Source: an uncultured beta proteobacterium
Lineage (GTDB): Bacteria; Pseudomonadota; Gammaproteobacteria; Burkholderiales; Burkholderiaceae
Assembly: GCA_903827075.1 (NCBI GenBank)
Contig: CAIKGX010000173.1
Location: forward strand, 1 to 8,443
Direction of reading: 5' to 3'
DNA: 8,443 nt
The notes below the pieces were generated by a model, which ran no database searches, was not told the origin of the DNA, and saw nothing but the letters and a program-made list of their open reading frames with translations. A program made the translations under genes and the position numbers. How positions within the stretch are numbered: position 1 is the stretch's first letter; every line of letters begins with the position of its first letter. Shown here piece by piece: positions 5,729-8,443 of the stretch.

Positions 5729-8383
5729 TTAAACCGTTTTTTCTTGGCCGCCGGTTTCCACTAAAACCATAGGGCCATCAGACAAGCTCACAGGCGCCTT
5801 AGGTGCGCGACCTAAATTAGCAAGCTCTGGCTCAGCTTTGATTTGGGATTGGGCTTCTGCATGTTTGCCAGAATCTGTGGCTACCCAGATCATGCCGGCA
5901 GACTCAACAACGTTATGTAAAGGCTTTTCTTCCAGAGCTTGGAAGGCTACTTTTGGTAGCTCAGGCATTGGCTTAGCAATGATTTCAATCGCTGCAGCAA
6001 TGACGACTGGAGCTAGAGTTTGCGCTGGTTTCGTTTCTGTTGTATCAGTAGGGCGATTGCTTTGACGAGGTGCGCGTGGTGCTCTAGGCTCACGAGGTGC
6101 TCTCTCTTTAGCTTCACTAGAAGCGGCAACCGATGCAAGCGCATTAAAACTCTGTGCAATGTTTTGAATAGGCATAGAAGCAGAAGCACCAGCCATACCG
6201 ACAGGAGGACCTGAGAAGCTTGTGCTTGCAACTACTGCAGTTTCAGCAGTAGAACCTACTTCACCATTGTTCTCAGTGCGTTCGCCACGTTGACCACGAC
6301 CACGACCACGACGATTGCGACCACGACCACGACGCTCATCACCATCTGCAGTGGGTGCGCTTTCTGTGCCAGGTGCTGCCTCAGTTGCTGGTGTTACAGC
6401 AGCTTGATTCTCTGGTTTAGGATTGTTTGGATTACGGTTACTATTTCGGCCGCGACCATCTTGACGGCCTCTGCCAGATCCTGCTTCACGAGGAGTGCTT
6501 GCACCTTCAGTGCTTTCTACTGCACCTTCTGCATTGGAGGCTGGACGCTCGCCGCGTTCATTGCGGTCACCTCGACGACCGCGATTACGGTTGCCATTAC
6601 CATTACGATTATTCGGGTTACGACCGCGTGGTGCGCTAGGAGCCGGTTTTGTTTCTGGAGCAGGCGATGATGAGAATAGGCCTTTAATGAAGCCAAAGAA
6701 TCCGCCACCAGTACTTTCCACTGCAGTTTTTTCTACACGTGCAGGACGCGGCTGGCTTACAGGTGCTGGCACATTAGGTGTAATACCTTTAACAGCAGCC
6801 TCAGGACGAGCTTTCACATCAGCATCTTTTTTGCTAACAGTAGTATCGGTCTCGAGTTCACGCGCAGCTTCTTCAGCCATCACATAGCTGGCTTTTTGAT
6901 CATCAAGACGTGGGTCGTCATGACGCAAACGCTCAAGCTTGTAATGTGGGGTTTCTAAATGCTTGTTTGGAATCATTAAGACATTGACTTTGAAACGAGT
7001 CTCAATCTTGATGACTTCAGCACGCTTTTCATTCAAGAGGAAAGCAGCCACTTCCACTGGTACCTGAGTATGAATCGCTGCAGTGTTCTCTTTCATCGCT
7101 TCTTCTTGGATGATGCGCAAGACTTGCAATGCAGATGATTCAGTATCCCGAATATGGCCGGTGCCGTTACAACGTGGGCAGGTGACGTGGCTACCTTCAG
7201 ATAGAGCTGGGCGTAAACGCTGGCGTGACATTTCCATCAGGCCAAACTTAGAGATCTTACCCATTTGAACGCGAGCTCGGTCATGACGCAAAGCATCGCG
7301 TAGGCGATTCTCAACATCTTTCTGCGCTTTGCTAGATTCCATATCGATGAAGTCGATGACGATGAGGCCACCCAAGTCACGTAAACGTGCTTGACGGGCA
7401 ATTTCATCGGCAGCTTCTAAGTTGGTACGGGTAGCAGTTTCTTCAATATCGGAACCACGAGTCGCGCGCGCAGAGTTGACGTCAACAGAAACTAGGGCTT
7501 CGGTATGGTCAATGACGATAGCGCCACCAGATGGCAATGGCACGGTACGTGAGTACGCAGTTTCAATTTGATGCTCAATTTGGAAACGGGAGAACAAAGG
7601 CACATCGTCGTGATAGCGCTTTACTCTTGGCAAATTGTCTGGCATTACAACCGACATAAATGCTGCAGCTTGTTCGTAGATATCATCGGTATCGATGAGG
7701 ATCTCACCAATATCAGGCTGGAAGTAATCGCGAATCGCGCGAATAACTAAGCTAGATTCAAGGTAAATCAATAAAGGCGCTGAATTGCCCTTAGCAGCCT
7801 CATCAATTGCACCCCATAACTGCATGAGGTAACTTAAGTCCCACTGCAATTCGGTAGCGTCACGACCAATACCAGCGGTACGAGCAATGATGCTCATACC
7901 ATCGGGAACCTCTAATTGGGACATTGCTTCACGAAGTTCTTGACGATCTTCGCCTTCAATGCGGCGGGATACACCACCTCCACGGGGGTTATTAGGCATC
8001 AATACCAAATAACGACCAGCCAAGGAAACAAAAGAAGTTAAGGCTGCACCTTTTTGGCCGCGCTCTTCTTTTTCTACTTGAACAATAATCTCTTGACCTT
8101 CGCGTAAGGCTTCTTTAATAGAGGCGTTACGGACATCAACACCCTCTTTAAAGTAGGTGCGGGCCACTTCTTTAAATGGCAAGAAGCCATGACGCTCTTC
8201 GCCGTAATTCACAAAACAAGCTTCGAGCGAAGGCTCAATGCGAGTAATTACACCTTTGTAAATATTGCCTTTGCGTTGTTCACGACCGGCAGCTTCGATA
8301 TCAATATCGATGAGTTTTTGACCATCAACGATGGCAACTCGCAACTCTTCTTGTTGAGTTGCATTAAATAACATGCGTTTCAT
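5729..8383 (-). CDS. rne: Ribonuclease E
   Basis: Essential endoribonuclease that cuts AU-rich single-stranded RNA, prefers 5'-monophosphate ends, and organises the RNA degradosome at the inner membrane. It has 884 residues. The N-terminal catalytic half contains an S1 RNA-binding domain (about 37-120), the 5' sensor/RNase H-like region, and the DNase I-like domain with metal-binding D301 (VSVDVNSARATRG) and D344 (IVIDFID), matching E. coli D303 and D346. The zinc-link cysteines are C402 and C405 (CPRCNGTGH). After about residue 505 the chain is low-complexity. GGGFFGFIKGLFSS (559-572) is a likely amphipathic membrane-anchoring helix. Residues 586-700 are rich in Arg, Asn and Gly for RNA binding, and APREPRAPRAPR spans 762-773. 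The final 55 residues hold two similar hydrophobic motifs. The ATG at 8383 gives the standard MKRMLFNATQQEELRVAIVDG start and has an AGGAG site. moaA follows 82 bp downstream with no obvious terminator. Confidence 0.97.
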   Translation of the reverse strand: MKRMLFNATQQEELRVAIVDGQKLIDIDIEAAGREQRKGNIYKGVITRIEPSLEACFVNYGEERHGFLPFKEVARTYFKEGVDVRNASIKEALREGQEIIVQVEKEERGQKGAALTSFVSLAGRYLVLMPNNPRGGGVSRRIEGEDRQELREAMSQLEVPDGMSIIARTAGIGRDATELQWDLSYLMQLWGAIDEAAKGNSAPLLIYLESSLVIRAIRDYFQPDIGEILIDTDDIYEQAAAFMSVVMPDNLPRVKRYHDDVPLFSRFQIEHQIETAYSRTVPLPSGGAIVIDHTEALVSVDVNSARATRGSDIEETATRTNLEAADEIARQARLRDLGGLIVIDFIDMESSKAQKDVENRLRDALRHDRARVQMGKISKFGLMEMSRQRLRPALSEGSHVTCPRCNGTGHIRDTESSALQVLRIIQEEAMKENTAAIHTQVPVEVAAFLLNEKRAEVIKIETRFKVNVLMIPNKHLETPHYKLERLRHDDPRLDDQKASYVMAEEAARELETDTTVSKKDADVKARPEAAVKGITPNVPAPVSQPRPARVEKTAVESTGGGFFGFIKGLFSSSPAPETKPAPSAPRGRNPNNRNGNGNRNRGRRGDRNERGERPASNAEGAVESTEGASTPREAGSGRGRQDGRGRNSNRNPNNPKPENQAAVTPATEAAPGTESAPTADGDERRGRGRNRRGRGRGQRGERTENNGEVGSTAETAVVASTSFSGPPVGMAGASASMPIQNIAQSFNALASVAASSEAKERAPREPRAPRAPRQSNRPTDTTETKPAQTLAPVVIAAAIEIIAKPMPELPKVAFQALEEKPLHNVVESAGMIWVATDSGKHAEAQSQIKAEPELANLGRAPKAPVSLSDGPMVLVETGGQEKTV
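6292..6333. repeat. GACCAC hexanucleotide repeats within rne
   Basis: On the plus strand there are three tandem GACCAC units at 6292-6309, then, after a 9-nt interruption, two more at 6319-6330 plus GAC. On the coding strand they specify Arg-Gly repeats at about residues 684-697 of the RNase E tail. The period is six bases, so slippage would keep the frame and change only tail length. Confidence 0.7.
6583..6623. repeat. Degenerate ATTACG/ATTACC repeats within rne
   Basis: Short units of the ATTACG, ATTACC and ATTATTCGG type encode the Asn-Gly-Asn-Arg stretch at residues 588-601 of RNase E. They are imperfect, and like the GACCAC array they are built in multiples of three. Confidence 0.5.
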
Positions 8384-8443
8384 AACACTCTCCTATGGGG
8401 GAGGGCGTCGCTGCGCGCCGCGATAGAGTGAAGTTAGCAAGCA
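8384..8443 (-). promoter_or_regulatory. rne leader with ribosome binding site (truncated by window edge)
   Basis: The 60 bp upstream of rne hold a clear Shine-Dalgarno, AGGAG at 8394-8390, 6 nt before the ATG. Upstream is a GC-rich stretch with short complementary arms GGCG/CGCC (8404-8407 and 8416-8419) that could form a weak hairpin. In E. coli rne is autoregulated through structure in its 5' leader; whether that applies here cannot be judged because most of the leader is outside the window. No convincing promoter is visible in these 60 bp. Confidence 0.6.

Noticed and set aside
5720..5743. A-rich/T-rich inverted repeat at the rne stop as a terminator
   Set aside because: The arms are only A/T runs with no GC-rich stem, so intrinsic termination is unlikely.
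6290..6887. Long open frames on the plus strand (6290-6670 and 6495-6887) opposite rne
   Set aside because: They arise from the biased, repeat-rich codons of the arginine-rich RNase E tail. Their products are low-complexity Thr/Cys/Arg strings with no domain, and the minus-strand frame is clearly real.
1..8443. A novel defence, mobile or biosynthetic system
   Set aside because: All genes but one small membrane protein belong to recognisable housekeeping families with intact motifs. No transposase, integrase, direct-repeat array or anomalous composition was seen.

Overview
This window looks like ordinary core chromosome of a betaproteobacterium in the Burkholderiaceae. Moderate-to-low GC, compact spacing, protein signatures and gene order (rne followed by moaA, mobA and moeA) make a Polynucleobacter-like freshwater bacterium the best guess; this is inferred from recall and no search was run. 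There are eight protein genes. Seven read leftward (minus strand) and one reads rightward. No RNA gene, insertion sequence, prophage or CRISPR array is visible.

Left part (1-1162, minus): fdxA encodes a 7Fe ferredoxin. It is followed 39 bp downstream by a TrxR-like ferredoxin--NADP+ reductase that runs off the left edge. Together they form a plausible two-gene unit for moving electrons between NADPH and ferredoxin. Centre-left (1274-2284, plus): a D-2-hydroxyacid dehydrogenase of the glyoxylate/hydroxypyruvate reductase type, divergent from fdxA. The 111-bp divergent spacer holds a 24-bp near-perfect palindrome and a separate 6-bp-arm inverted repeat, the most operator-like sequences here.

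Centre-right (2289-5646, minus): a tightly packed molybdenum cofactor cluster, moaA-mobA-moeA, joined by TAATG and ATGA overlaps and followed 12 bp later by a small two-helix membrane protein of unknown function. MoaA starts the pathway (GTP to cyclic pyranopterin, together with MoaC), MoeA inserts molybdate into molybdopterin, and MobA adds GMP to give the guanine dinucleotide form used by DMSO-reductase-family enzymes. The cluster converges on the hydroxyacid dehydrogenase with only 4 bp between stop codons.

Right part (5729-8383, minus): rne, RNase E, with an intact catalytic half and a long disordered arginine-rich tail coded by short repeats. It lies 82 bp upstream of moaA with no clear terminator between, so read-through into the moa genes is likely. 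A promoter-like sequence sits directly against the moaA ATG. The last 60 bp are the rne leader.

I did not find a novel multi-gene system. The points worth a second look are the palindromes in the fdxA/dehydrogenase spacer, the promoter abutting moaA, the small membrane protein, and repeated motifs in the RNase E tail.
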